Below are positions 35,661-48,939 of a DNA stretch of 64,000 nucleotides, one piece after another. This DNA is from Sialis fuliginosa (Eukaryota; Arthropoda; Insecta; Megaloptera; Sialidae). Position 1 is the stretch's first letter. Each line of letters begins with the position of its first letter. Where the stretch lies: contig OY540812.1 in assembly GCA_961205875.1 (NCBI GenBank), forward strand, positions 15,810,001-15,874,000, read 5' to 3'. The notes under the pieces are model-generated. The model worked only from the letters and a program-made list of their open reading frames with translations, was not told the DNA's origin and did no database searches. A program made the translations under genes and the position numbers.

Positions 35661-35690
35661 CAGAGGGGGCCGGCCGGTCCCCACGATGAC
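35661..35690 (-). repeat. Extra copy of the GGCCGGYCCCCACGA terminus
   Basis: GGGGGCCGGCCGGTCCCCACGA resembles the right end of the element at 35275-35424. Between the two lie about 240 bp of A+T-rich sequence with TTAATTAATTAATTGATA. It may be the end of a larger copy that encloses both. Confidence 0.45.
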
Positions 35691-38427
35691 AGTTACGTTT
35701 GTATTTTACGATACCAGTTAAGGGTTTAAAAAAAATGGAAATATAATAAAAATAATTCAGTATCAATATCAATATCAAAAAATAGTCTGATGTTTGTGAA
35801 CACAATACAATACCATGATCATATTTATGAAATAAAGTACCAACTATTACAATAACATATTTTTTTTATTATTTGCACCACTGTAACTACACCACTGCAT
35901 ACATACATTCAAAATGTCAAGCATACATATTTATACACATATATAACGGTTATTATTTTATTTTTTGAGATGGAAAAATTCTTTCCCTCTTAAATAACAT
36001 CTTTGTTATTAGTTTTTGTGTAACTTCTAAATGAAAATTACATATTTTGCTACGTGATAAATTTTCTTATGTAACCAGATATAAAAACATAGCATTAAAA
36101 AACATTACTTTTACAAATAAATCAATTTTGTGTTTTTAGTAAAGTAATAGGAAAACTTGTCTTATTTAGATACTATTTTTTGTCTTTTTATAAATATAAC
36201 AGTTATTGTCTTTTTATGCTTGGTTTCTTCCAAAAGCTCCTTTTGTGTTCGTTTTTTTAGATTACTTTAATTTACTTTCCTCTTTCCATAAATAAAATAA
36301 AATAAATGTTTTTATAAACAGTAATCAGTAAATGTTCCGTTCGCTCCTAAATCGACACAATATATATCAATATTCTGTAAATGTACTGTATATTTTCGTA
36401 CATAACTATTTTATGTTGATATGTTATATCATACTTATGAACATGAATTTCACTTCAAGTTATATGATCATTGTTCACATATGAAAACCTGTCAACCTTA
36501 TCAATTTTTATTAGATTTTCAAGAATGTTTTCTTTGTTTGTAAACATTACTATGCATATCGTGCGACAACACTTGATGTATATAAACACTTCTTATGGGT
36601 GGTTTTGAAATATAAAAAATAACACAGATTTTAGAAGAAAAAGAAGAAGATAAACGCGGATAAGAAAATCTTTATTTCCAAATATGAAATAAAGAATACA
36701 GGGTTCAATTCTTTAAAAATATTCTCTTTGATTTAAAAACTTACAATTAGAAGCAATATTAACAACACAATCAAAATCTTATTATAGTAAGTAGTTTATT
36801 ATCCGTTTACATCAAGGTACGCAGGTTATTGGTTTCTTTTATAAAAAGAATAAAAATCTATCGTATCATTAATGTGGAAAAAGCACTTACCTACATAGTT
36901 ACATGCATGAAAGAATAGGGTAACATACCTGAAACAAAACAAAATATGACTTAGCTATTATTAATATAAAATAATATAACTATGACTTTACTATTTTTCT
37001 AGAATTATAATAAAAATTCAATACAAAAAAATTATACAGGTGTTCCGTATACACACCGACAAATTTCCAAAAATTGTCGAGGATATTAAAACAATCGTTT
37101 TTTATTAATAAACCCATGTCCGCAAACGAGCCGTTTTAGCAGTAGAACAAAAGAAAGAACCTTTTACAAAAGCAATGAATTTCGCCTTTTGGTTTAAATT
37201 ATTTATAAATTGGGGAAATGATAGTTCAAAGTGTGGTGATCAAAAATTGTAATGGGTGCAGCCTACAAAAATCCATAATCTTTGCTCCAGGGGGCACCCA
37301 AACATTCTATATTTATCTAAAGCAATACAATCAGTACATCGTATAGAAAGTCCAGTGGCATTTTATTTACATAATTAGCAACACTTACACTGTTCACTTT
37401 CAGTAGTACGAAACTCTCTTTCAGTATTATGGGCCTGTCTTATACATAATACTGAGAATGAACATTGACAATTCCATGGAACCCAATTCAGATATTTCTC
37501 TATCATATAACCATTTAAAATATATATTTAAATTATATCTTTTTTTAAAACGAATAGAACAAATAATACATATATAAATATTTTTATTTAATTCACATCG
37601 TTTCAAAAAAAATTCGAAAAATTAAAAAATTTGTGAAGTGAGTATCCGTTTCCGGTTATAAGATCGTCTTCAAAAATAGGACAAAAATTAATCATAATAA
37701 ATATATTTCACCATTCTACGATTTTTTGTATTTGAGTCACAGGTTCCAGCGTCTACAGGCAGACCGACAGACAGATATACAAACATCGTAGTGAATTGCT
37801 GCAGAAGCTCAAAATGGATATTTCTATTAATATATAAACATACAATATGTTTTTCATACATATGACCGTAGAAGAAAATTAAAATTTAAATATTTATAAT
37901 TTACATTAAAAAACTAAACTATATGAATATAGAGGAACATTTTAGAAACAAGGTATGCTAAAGATGGTCTCGGGTAAAATCAGCAGACTGAAACTTTGAA
38001 ATAACTTTCTTAAGTAAAATATTGTAAGGAGCAACAACGAAACTATGCACGACTGTCAGTGAAAAAGGAAACAAGAAAGACGAGGAATGCAGTACGGTAG
38101 AACAAAACGGCTCAGTAGCTGTGTCAGATTAAAATTCGTAAACGTTATGCTATTTGAACTGGAAACTCTATAGAACAGAGAAAAATATAAATTTTTAACT
38201 TTACAAAAGCTTTACATTCCGTACTTATACAATTACATATTATATTAAAAACTATAATACTAGCAATTAAATTTTTCTTTTATAATTTTTCATAACATTT
38301 ATTAAATTTATTAAAAAAAACTGTGTCACCAAAAAACTAAAAAAATGTCACCAAAAACATAAAAAATAATGTTCTTTGTATTCTTTAAATAATTCTAACA
38401 ATAAGTACATGTAAGAAATAGTATTTT
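35691..38427. other. Long A+T-rich stretch
   Basis: TATACAGGTGTTCCGTATAC at about 37033 looks like the left end of a 'CAGGGTGTTCC'-type element, but no right end is visible. No gene or RNA signature was seen. Confidence 0.45.
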
Positions 38428-38431
38428 TTAA

Positions 38432-38789
38432 GACTAGAAAGACGGGAGTAGTCATTTGACGGTAATTTCAATTTCAATATTGAATAATTCAAAAACTATT
38501 TGACTTACCGTACTGAGACTTTGTGACTTTTATTAATACTAGTAGTTAAATTTGTGAAAAAATGTCTCGAGAACTTCGAGATAACGAAATACTTTCTATT
38601 TTGCAAAATATACCCGAAGATGAAATGTAAAAATTGTGTGTGAATATTAAAATTAATCATACATTAGATCTTGTTTTATTTCTTTACTTTAAATTTTTTT
38701 CGCCACTCATAAAAAAAGATATTTACTTTTGTAGTCATTTGACCGGTCGCCGTTTTTGTAGGTAGGTAGATTTTCCCGTCTTTTTAGTG
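38432..38789 (+). mobile_element. piggyBac-type deletion derivative, 358 bp
   Basis: Flanked by TTAA on both sides (38428-38431 and 38790-38793), the invariant piggyBac target duplication. Termini are GACTAGAAAGACGGGA and, inverted, CACTAAAAAGACGGGA. A subterminal direct repeat GTAGTCATTTGAC occurs near both ends (about 38449 and 38731). Inside is the first part of a transposase frame. Everything else of the transposase is deleted, so the copy is non-autonomous. Confidence 0.8.
38562..38630 (+). pseudogene. piggyBac-like transposase, N-terminal remnant
   Basis: ATG-started frame of 22 codons ending in TAA, reading MSRELRDNEILSIL and then QNIPEDEM. Piggybac-derived transposases commonly start with a short acidic leader of this kind (M S R x L x D x E I L x x L). 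The position inside TTAA-flanked termini supports the call. The DDE catalytic domain is entirely missing, so no function remains. The internal deletion probably starts just after this leader. Confidence 0.6.
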
Positions 38790-38793
38790 TTAA

Positions 38794-40893
38794 AACACAA
38801 TGTAGGACTCTGACACTCTACTATTTAAGAAATATCATATACAATAATGTTATATTAATTAAAGATAATGATCTATGTATAAAGCATGCATATATTATTT
38901 TAATTATTAATAATAAAAGCTTGTAAAAATATAATTTTTTTGTGAATTCCGGTAATTCTGTTCTGACTGGAATTAAAAATTCCAGTTCCGGTACACCCCT
39001 AATTGTATCATAAGCGAATACCAAATAATTTTAGTCACTATAATATTTTTGAAAGCTGTACCTATCAAGGCGCAAAACCCATAACAATTATTTACGTGCA
39101 CAATCTAGATATAAAAATAACTCGTTCTTTGTGTTCTGTTAATAAAAATAGCCATTGTATTACAACAACTAAAATTGGAACAGACAATAAAACCTATACA
39201 CAAAACACTCGTTGTATGTCAAACCGGTTTTAATAAAGGGATGCAAGTAACGAAAAATACGTTTAATAAACTGTACGAAATTAAAAAAAAATGCGATACT
39301 CGCTCAACACCCAACCAGTGGTGACGCAATAAGGTATTTTATATACAAAATATGTTTTACCACTAAAAACACAAATAGTATTTGTAACTTATGTAAGTGT
39401 TAAAAATATATATTTTAAAAGTTAATCAATAATTATTGTAGGTATACCTTTATTAAGGGGTTATTTTGGTCTACAAATCTGAAAAAAGTTGTAAATAAAA
39501 CAATAAAATTACTTAAGAATTTTCAAAAGACATCTATATCTATATATGTATATTATAAAACGCAATGTCCCTCTGTCTGTCCGTTAGTGCGCTTATCACT
39601 CGAGAACCACTTATCTGTTTTACGTGTTTTTTTTTAATTCATAGATATGTTCTTTACCCAGGTTTTAGTATATTTTTGTTATGTTATGTAAATAAGGAAT
39701 AAGTAGTGACAATAAGAGTAAATCAAGTCAGAAAAAAGTTTGCCGCTCTTTTGCAATATGAACGCTGCCTAAACCGTAAAATATTAAACAATATAATGTA
39801 GTAAAGAACTGTGTAGAATAAAAATATCTAAAATAATACAACTATATTTTTCAAAAATCTTACACAATAATTCCGGCACAGCTAGTTAAACTATAAAAAC
39901 AGTTATTTATCAAAAGAATCATTTACAATTCCTGTAACATAAAATTCATATGTACATAGGTAGACATATAGGTATTTATCTTCATTTGGTCGTAACAATA
40001 ATCAAAGGGCCGACACTGGCAGCACCCAACGTTTACAGACCCAATAAGCATTGAGAAAAACGAGTAATCATTACTGTTTTATATATGTGTGTACTTTCAC
40101 GAAAAGGAGCTATGAACGTTAAAACTAGATCCGAACAAAAATTATGTTTGCTTTTCTGATTTTTACTGCGTCAGCAAAATCTTTATTGGAACTTACGACA
40201 GAAACATTTCATAGTAAGATATATAAATAGAACAGTATTGAAGAGATTCTGCAGCACAAGAAACTTAATTAAGGTGATAGAAAATTATTCGTGTAATAAA
40301 AGTTAAATTAAATGTAAAGTAATTAACATTTCGAGATTTTAGAATACTGACAGTAATAACAGTACCTTCTTATTCGTAATATCATCAGGTTACAACTCGT
40401 TATAAACTAAAATTATCAATAACTAAATATTATGAAGTGTTTCTTTTTTAAAGTATCACATTAACAAAGATCATTTAATTAAAATATATACCTATATACC
40501 TGCATATATTGAATTAAAATAACATATACATATTATATGATTATATATACCGGATGTTCAAAATAAAAATTTTATTTGGAAAATAGTCCACATACAGAAA
40601 AACAAAAGTTATTTATTTTATAAAAATATTTTTGTTTGTTTTTAAGTAAACTAATAAAAAGAAAAATAATATTTTTTAATTAAATCAAAATATTTTACAT
40701 TAAACAAGAAGCTTGTACCATTGTGAAAGAATTAATATTTTTCATTTATATGCATGAAAAATTAAGAAGTCGCAGTTAGAGAAACTTTACTTGATATTAA
40801 ATACACTGCTGTCAGAAACAAAGTTAAACTGTGCACTTCTACTTGGAAATTATACTTGTTTATTTTGCATACAAAGCATATTCACATTTGGAC
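38794..40893. other. Long A+T-rich stretch
   Basis: AACGCAATGTCCCTCTGTCTG at about 39560 is a dispersed-repeat-like string, and ATACCGGATGTTCAAAAT at 40549 resembles a lone MITE end. No genes. Confidence 0.45.
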
Positions 40894-41383
40894 TAGAGCT
40901 GGGTGTGTTGTAATTTTTGCTCTCGATCACGCATGCTCATGAACAAAATATTTTTAATCACACCCGCTCAGAAAAAAAAACTAATTATTTTTTTTTTGTA
41001 TTTTTTTACTCACTCCGTGTCACGATTTAATATATTATGTTCTAATACGATTTAAAATTAATAAATATGTTTTCGTTTGTCCAATATTATATGTGCTTAT
41101 TAAATATTTGTATTGTTTCCTTTAAACTACATTGCAACTGTAAATTATAGCGAACAAAAAAAAAAACTAAACAATTTTTATTTGGAGGTTTCTTGACGTT
41201 CCAGCAGAGTTGGTAAATTAATATATACATTTTTCACCTTTAAAATTACTCACGAACACACGACTAACAAAAAGGTAATCACAAACAGTAACGCACGCTT
41301 ATTTTATATTGACTCACGATCACACACGTTCACAATCCAAGTTTTTACCAGATGTGATTCGAAAAATTCACGGCCAGCGCTTA
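40894..41383. mobile_element. hAT-like non-autonomous element, ~490 bp
   Basis: TAGAGCTGGGTGTG on the left and, inverted from the right, TAAGCGCTGGCCGTGAATTTT share a hAT-like AGCKCTGG end. Repeated subterminal strings (GATCACGCATG, ACTCACGATCACACACG, CACGAACACACGAC) occur at both sides, as in hAT elements. The target duplication is unclear, so ends may be off. Confidence 0.4.
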
Positions 41384-41613
41384 TAGTTTTAAATTTTGGA
41401 CTGTATCATGCACTAATGTACCAACCAACTATATCAATTTTAAGGTATTAATGCAATTTTATTGAAAATAAAGTTTAAAACATTGCAGAAAATAGCTCAT
41501 GGGTATAAAAATTTTAATTAAATTTTAAGTAAACAAAAACACTTTTTTTGGTTTTCTTGAAACAAGAATAAAAAAACATGTTTTACAGAATTTATTGCAA
41601 GATACTTACAATT

Positions 41614-41981
41614 AAATTAGGAAAGACTATGGATACATAATAACCTATGCTAGTCCGTATATGAAACTGTTACCAAAATTTGACGACGGCCATCTGTTCT
41701 TAATTGTCACTTTCGCCATTTCCATGTATATTATCCCAGAGGCGTCAGTTGAAAATTTATAATATGCAAATATGCTTTAAATTAGAATTGAATTTGGTAT
41801 GTATGAGAGATGATAGTTCCAAATAGAGTTTTCTCTATTAATCAATTAACTGAAATACTTTTAAAGACAATATAAAACATACATATATTATGAATTAATT
41901 TTATAATTCAAAACAATTGACATTTATTTTAAAATCCGAATGATACGCCAATGACTCGTGGAGCGATATAATGTGTTATAA
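41614..41981 (-). repeat. ~360-bp dispersed repeat family, copy 2 (inverted)
   Basis: Begins AAATTAGGAAAGACTATGGA and ends near GTGGAGCGATATAATG. It matches copies 1 and 3 through 'cggccatct', 'gtcactttcgccatttccat' and 'cagttgaaaattta'. Confidence 0.8.
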
Positions 41982-42659
41982 GTATAAAAATTATATATAA
42001 AAACAAAATCATAAATTATTTGTCCACGTCAAAAACAAATTAAAAACTTGAAATGAGTTTTGTGTGGGTTAATACATTAGTGCAATACAGTATCAATTTA
42101 ATATAAAAGTAAATAACTGTTTATATTTTACTATTATCGGAGATTTAATGCAAATACATTCACCAAAACAATTAAATAGATTAAAAATCAATATTACAGT
42201 TTCAATAATTTATAGTTTTCAATGTTTTGACGATTTAAATTCATTTTTAAAGCTGGAAACAATGAATCAAAGTCGGAAATGTATATATTTTTTTCAAAAC
42301 TTTACCCCCATTCGTAAAATGATCTGCTTGGTTGCATTTCAAAATTGTCATAGTTCTGCAACTAATTTTATCTAACAATAAGATGTAATCATTTGAATTT
42401 TGCCTATTTTTTTATTGAAGAACTTAACTTTTTGACGAGTTTTTTTCCTCCGAAACGATAAAAATAACTAGGATTATTCAAACAATACTCATTTTTTATC
42501 CCACGTCAAAGCTAGAAAAACTAATGCTATTAATTAGCTTAGTGAAAATGCATTCTCTATCGTTATATACTTTTATATTTATACATATATAGAAATCTAT
42601 GTGTCCTAGCTTTATTTTCACAATACCTCGCCCGTAATATAAGGGTTGAGAAATTACAT

Positions 42660-42840
42660 TGGGACGCGGTAAAAATTGCCGGTGGCTCGAAGTTGAAATC
42701 ATATTTCAGGTCACAACGCTGCAATCATTTGTCACGTGACGTCACATGGACCAACGAGTAGATATAACGAGGATGCTGAGGGGGGAGGACAGGTACGTAC
42801 GAAGGGGTAAAAAGAACCTCCCACGCCTATGCGATGATCG
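42660..42840. other. GC-elevated island
   Basis: A GC-richer patch with 'gaggggggaggacagg' and 'acctcccacgcc'. It includes the composite E-box/CRE palindrome annotated separately. No coding signal. Confidence 0.3.
42733..42745. promoter_or_regulatory. Overlapping E-box CACGTG and CRE TGACGTCA
   Basis: CACGTG (42733-42738) shares its last base with TGACGTCA (42738-42745), giving a compact bHLH/bZIP composite. Both are exact consensus palindromes. No TATA box or gene start is visible nearby, so use as a regulatory site is inference. Confidence 0.3.
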
Positions 42841-44002
42841 TTTAAGAGGACTTCTGAGCTAATAAATGAAGCTATTTGTAACATATTGGCAATACGTGAG
42901 TTTTGCTGATGGTTATAATGATAAAAAGTTCTTAAAGATTGTTTTTTGGATAAAAAGAACAAATCGTTAGATAAAAACACAATTTCGTTTGATGTTTGGT
43001 CTTGTAATTCTACATGCACAAAATATATTATATCTTCATATAAAATACTTTTAAAATAAATTTATTTTTATATTACGATACGAAATTAAAAGACATTACT
43101 TATATCTTTATTATATGATATAGTAGACAATTTTAGATGCTCAATTAAATTTTGTTTCTATTTTATGTCACGCTCACCAGGTCGCTGGAATAAATTAATT
43201 ACCAACCGCTGATTGTTTAACACTCTATGGAAACTATAATATGAAAACTAATTTATTATATTTACTTTTATTAATTTAAGTAGACCTAACAAAAATATGT
43301 AATATATTAGGTAATTCAAAACGTTAAACAAAGTATACACCTACATTTCCCATCGGCAATTAACACTGTGTATATAACATCGGCGTCAAAGATTTATACG
43401 AATATATGTTATCCTAAATGTGTTTAACCCTTTCGCTGCATTATTCTGCTAGCAATTTATAGCCTATGGTGTACGTCACCGACGACATTCAATTTTCGTT
43501 TGTATTAATGGTACACGGCTGGATGCTAGAAACAATATGGGAGTAAGAATAGAGTAAGTAATACATGATATGTGGTGATGACAAAATAGGAAATGGAATT
43601 TATGCCAAGATAATTAATAATGTGTACATTAATATTTGGTTTGATTTTTTTACATTTATTCATTTAACTAATCATAGGTAATTATAGGAAAATAAAAATG
43701 TTTTTCAATTATCACTGAAATTTTGAAATTTATTCATAATATATAAATCAAATAGACGAATATTCAATACTATTTTACCTGCATATCTACCCACGTTTAC
43801 GTGTATTTCAAAATCGCCAAATACTTGTGCGACCGGCAGGGTAGATGTAGATATATATGTATATGTATATACATATATGTACTCTTCTTTAGTAACGTAT
43901 CTGTGATGATATATATTATATAACGTAAATTAATACCTAGACTTGACATTGTATAACAATAAGATCCTGAGATAAAGAAATAAATAGGACAAATAACATA
44001 TT
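42841..44002. other. A+T-rich stretch, nothing firm
   Basis: Holds a palindromic (ATATGTATATACATAT)-type simple repeat at about 43850-43880 and 'aaccctttcgctgcatta' near 43428, a phrase common in insect repeats. No genes. Confidence 0.45.
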
Positions 44003-44376
44003 ACCTAGCGTTGTTACCATATCGCTCCACAAATCAGTGGTGCATCATTCAGATTTTAAAATATACATATATCAATTGTTTTAAATTATAAAATTAATTA
44101 ATAATAAATGTTTTATATTGTCGTTAACAGTATTTCTGTGATATTTGATTAACAAAGAAACTTCTATTTGGAACTATCATCTCTCATATGCATACCAAAT
44201 CCAATTATAATTTAAGCATATTATAAATTTTCAACTGACGCCTCTGAAAGAATATGTATGGAAATGGCGAAAGTGACATTTAAGAAAAGATGGCCGCCGT
44301 AAAATTTTGGTAACAGTTTCATATACGAACTAGCATTGGTTGTTATGTATCCATAGTCTTTTCTAATCTAAGATAT
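44003..44376 (+). repeat. ~360-bp dispersed repeat family, copy 3
   Basis: CCTAGCGTTGTTACCATATCG through ATGTATCCATAGTCTTTTC. Closest to copy 2 in the central part (GACGCCTCTGAAAG against GAGGCGTCAG). Confidence 0.8.
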
Positions 44377-45634
44377 GATCGACTCAGTAGAAAGTAATTT
44401 ATGTTACAGCTCAGCTCAATGAGTGAGTTGCGTGAAAAATAAAAGTCTCATCAATATCGGTTCAATAATTTTCGAATTTACTTGGAACAAACAAACAGAA
44501 AATACTAAATATTTAGCCTACGTACATTCAAAATTCAGCATTAAACGTATTTCTACTTTGTCAGTTAAGTAAAAGCACAATCAACAGGTATTATAATCAA
44601 ATCGATACAATAAATTTGAGATTGAAATAATTAACAAGATTGACTTTAGTAACAACAATAAACGATAATAAATCACAACTGTTCTACTAGATGTTCCCTG
44701 TTGCATAATATCTGCACATTAGCGAGAGATAGATTTGCTTATAATAACAAGTAACGTAAGCAAACGAACCTGCGATGCACTTACCCATTAAATGGAAGTA
44801 GCTAAAGTCGGTCGTGTTTGTCTATATTATAATAATTAAACAAACAGCTCAAGTTTGCAACAGCAACCACTGTATTGTTAATAATTCATGTATATGCACA
44901 GATACCAAGAAGGAAGGTATACGGTGCCCTTATAATGAGATAAATGTAACTCCTTAAATTAAATTACTGTTCATCTTCGACTACGTTAATTAAAAGCAAT
45001 AAATTTATTGTAATATTCCCCGGGCTCAAAACCTCGTTCTACAATAAAACAATTGTTTCGCTTAAACTATAGTAAAAGCGGTGATGATACACGTAACATC
45101 AATAATTTATTAAAATACAAGAGCCAATAATTTTCAGCTTCTACAGTTCAGAATTTTTAAATACTTTTTGAAATTTTTTTAGAAATTTTAATAAAAAGGT
45201 TGCTGTTATGCGCTAATGAAATAACGCTATTTTTTCGTTACGGTATAGTTACTAATAACGAAACACAACAAAATTGTTACAACATTAAAATACTTCAGTA
45301 ATTTGAAGATAATTATATATGAAATAAGTTTAAGTTTAAGAATTAAAAATATATATTGTAATGAAATGCGTGAAAAATTCATCATAATGAAAATATCGTC
45401 GCAGATTAAACTAATTACTTAAGCGAGCTGGATGTGGCCCGCGGAGCCACTGTTATTTACACGTGATGTAATAAAATAAGTAAGGACTCTAAAAAAAACT
45501 CTGATTTCAATAATTACAAAACAAAAAACGTAATTCTTTGAGGTTCTAGATGTAAATGACATTAATTCGTTCAGCATTTCGTTTGCATTACAGTCAACGT
45601 TGTCAGTTATGACGAAACAACGTGACATACACTT
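44377..45634. other. A+T-rich stretch, nothing recognised
   Basis: No element ends or gene signatures seen. Confidence 0.5.
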
Positions 45635-46140
45635 ACAAGTAACACTATTCAAGTGCCATACGCCTATATTCTTGAAACTTTGCACACACGTAGTACATCA
45701 AAAGACATTAAACACGTGTTTTGTTGTTTTTTTTGCTAACAAGGCGTTTTAAGGTTAGAAAACGCAATCGAATGTTTAACACCATTTAGCACACTAACGC
45801 TACTCATGTATCAAATAAACTTGTGGCGTTAAATATAGTTTTTGAAACTTCTGCGATTTTATCCACCATTTTGTATTTGCCATTCTGAATCTCGTTAAAA
45901 TAATTGTAAAAAATCGTCACTAGCGATCTCAAAAACACGCAGACAATGAAATTATGATAGAAAAAAGTCATAAAACGTGTAAGAGAATGACACTCATGAG
46001 TAGCATTAGTTATCATTGTGCAAAATGGTGTTAAACTTTCGAATGCGTTTTCTAACCTTAAAACGCCTTGTTAGCCAAAATAAAAAAAAAACACTTGTTT
46101 AATGTTTTTCGATGTACTACGAGTACCTAGTGTTACTTGT
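45635..46140. mobile_element. 506-bp foldback, ACAAGTAACACT termini
   Basis: The left end ACAAGTAACACTATTCAAG and the right end, inverted (ACAAGTAACACTAGGTACTC), are followed in both arms by the block GCTAACAAGGCGTTTTAAG and GTTAGAAAACGC. Arms are about 175 bp and 135 bp with indels between them. One arm alone is present at 2582-2841. Non-coding; superfamily unknown. Confidence 0.8.
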
Positions 46141-46908
46141 TAGAAACATAGAAATCAGTTTTTTACGTAACTTTTATAAATAGACAAAATTTCCATTTTT
46201 TAAATTGAAAATATATACCATTCAACCGGCCTCAGGTTACACAGATCTACTCTGAATATTTCAAACGCCATACCAACACCCACTGAACTGTGTACATGCA
46301 GACACACCCACACATACACACAGATAGTCCATGTATGTATATGGAATTGCATGAAATGTTTAATAAACATGCACAGCGAATTTCGATTTCCAGTTATGGA
46401 AATGAAATCAATTTACGATTGCTCATTTCAGTTCACTTGAGCACAGAGGTGTGCGCCGCATTATTCAATCACTGACCTAGTCAATCGCGACTCAACCATT
46501 GTTGTTAAATTTTACATCACTGTTCAGTTTTTATGCAAAGGGTGAAAATGATTTATGAACGCTTCAACAGTATTTCTATTTAATTAAAAATATCTAACCC
46601 AACAGCTACTGTAGCTGATGAGCAAACAAATAACAATCAGAACACAAAAATATTGTTTTTTTATTTTTTATTTTCAATGTGCATATACTTCAAACATTAA
46701 ATATGAAAGCAGTAGTATAACAAAAATAACTAATTACAATAATTGGGAAAAAATTACAATGCCGGAATATAAATATATTCATATTTTATGGTACCTACTA
46801 AGAAAAACCAAAGGTGACGAAAATAATTATGTAACGGTTATTTTCTCAGTTTTTAAAGATCGATCGTCAATATGTAATGGCTATAATTCCTAATGAAGGT
46901 TTCACGCC
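46141..46908. other. A+T-rich stretch, nothing recognised
   Basis: Short CA-rich patch at 46296-46325. No gene. Confidence 0.5.
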
Positions 46909-47060
46909 AAAACGAGATTATATTAAATTTTGACGAGACGAAACAGCCTTAAATATCGACGAGGCAAAACCGAGATATTATCTTTCTTTGTAGATCTCAT
47001 CGAGAGCCTCATTGTAGGCTAAGAGTGTCAATAATTAATATTTCAACGTGATTCTAGGTT
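46909..47060 (+). repeat. GACGAGAC dispersed repeat, copy 1
   Basis: 'taaattttgacgagacgaaac', 'accgagatattatctttctttg', 'cgagagcct' and 'attctaggtt' recur in the same order at 56064-56170. Non-coding. Confidence 0.55.
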
Positions 47061-48939
47061 ACTTTTTGTATAATAATAAAATAATAATAAATAAATTTTA
47101 AAAATGATTGAATGTATCAAATTGAATTTTTTAATGCAACAAAATGATTATTTGCACAACCAAGTATAGCACTCACAGGGAGGGGGCCCAACGCGGCAAC
47201 TCCACAAGTCTAAACCGAGTCGATACTAATCAAAAGTTTGCCTCGTATGGTGACAACGTTTGTCTTTTTATTAATTTTAATAAGATTATCAAAATATATT
47301 GTTGTTTTTTTTAGTCGCACTGCTCATTAAAGTCGAAAATAAAACTTAAATTCATCCATTGAACAATAATTTGAACGCTTACTCTAATAATAAATGATTT
47401 TAATGTTTCAAAATACATTTTTGAAAGTCACTGAACAAAATTTAAATGCAAATTAATTCAAAAACTCATTTATAATCAACCCTAACATTACACTGTATAC
47501 AAAACGATTCCCCTTTATAACGAAAATGAACTTGAAAGTGCGACACTAACAAAATTTTACGAATCGTGACTGATTACAAAATCACACCTTGTTTTATTCA
47601 GAACATCCGAAATCGAAAAAAATCTACCCAACTACAGAAGTGTTGCAATGAATTTTAATTCCAGGGGCCATAAACTCAATTTAAATTTACTGATCTGAAT
47701 AATTTTTACATAACAACATTCCCTGAGAAAAAGAACGAACTCAAGCACCATAAATAATTACTCAGCAACTTAACTTTTTCGTATGTTTACATTATAAACA
47801 AATAAAGACACTTTGAAATCAGCAGTTTTCAAACAGTTTTATAAAACATATCAATTTTTGCAATTTCTTATTAAACAGTTTTTTTACCAATTGTAAAAAG
47901 TATGTAAATGGTTAATAAATTAGTATAGTAAAATATAAATTATTTAATATTTTTGTACGCATTCTTTCTAAAGTTAAATTATCTTTAATAATTATAATTG
48001 TCTTATAAATATGAATTAATAAGACATACAACTTACGTGTATATTATTCTAGACAAAACGATAAGGTTACAGAAACTTGATGTGTATAATATAATATTAT
48101 ATGACTTGTAATTCAGGTACAAGAACATTATTCTTATTCGTCCATTTTAACATTCACATAGTGTATGTTGAAATTTATAAAAATAAAAATGTTAGTATTA
48201 TTAATAAAAATCAAATAAAATTTTAGTGTTAGAAATGAACATAAATAAATAAACGTCCAAGCAAAAAAAAAAGACAAAAGAAGTATTTCGCTTAGCAAAG
48301 TAAGCGAAGCTTGCGTATGAGTCATGCAATACCGTCGGGTTATTACACCTCTCATATATATACATATATACCATAAGGTTTTATAGTCGCCATTCAATTT
48401 TCTATATCATTTCCCAGCCAATGTTTGTATAGCTTAACTTAAAATGCTCTTAGACCCCCTGTAGCTGCTACTGGTGGGCTCGTTGAAGGCGGACGATTCT
48501 TCACCAAGAAAGGTTATAGTCGCGATTACGTTTTCAGCGGTTTGAATAATTTTCATGCGATTTGCATAAAAAATGTTCCTCCCTTTTTCTTCGTGATACT
48601 TTCGCTTATTTGAAGAGAAGTTAGAATATAAATAAGAATAAAATTGTCGTGCGTTTATAAAACGTCGTTGAAATTCTATAAAGGTGTACAATAAAAATAA
48701 AGATATCTTTTATTTAATTTAAAAAATGTATTCATTTTGTCAAATGGAGATTTTTTCCAGAGAAATTATTAAGTATATTAAATAATTCAATTTTTAATTA
48801 CAAACTATATATGAACACAAATTATATACATAAATATTTTCTACTTTTACAATAAACTATCTGGGTTGCCCGGCGTTACACGAGTGCATGTCAGATATAT
48901 ACTTGTGTGGTACTTTTGACAGAGCGTAACATTTTAGTT
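47061..48939. other. Long A+T-rich stretch, nothing recognised
   Basis: One slightly GC-richer patch at 47170-47230. Open frames at 48.1-48.7 kb on the minus strand have no recognisable product. Confidence 0.5.

Noticed and set aside
40894-41400. TTTGGAC strings on both sides as hAT target duplication
   Set aside because: The right-hand copy sits about 15 bp beyond the apparent terminus and the 8-mers differ, so it is not counted as evidence.
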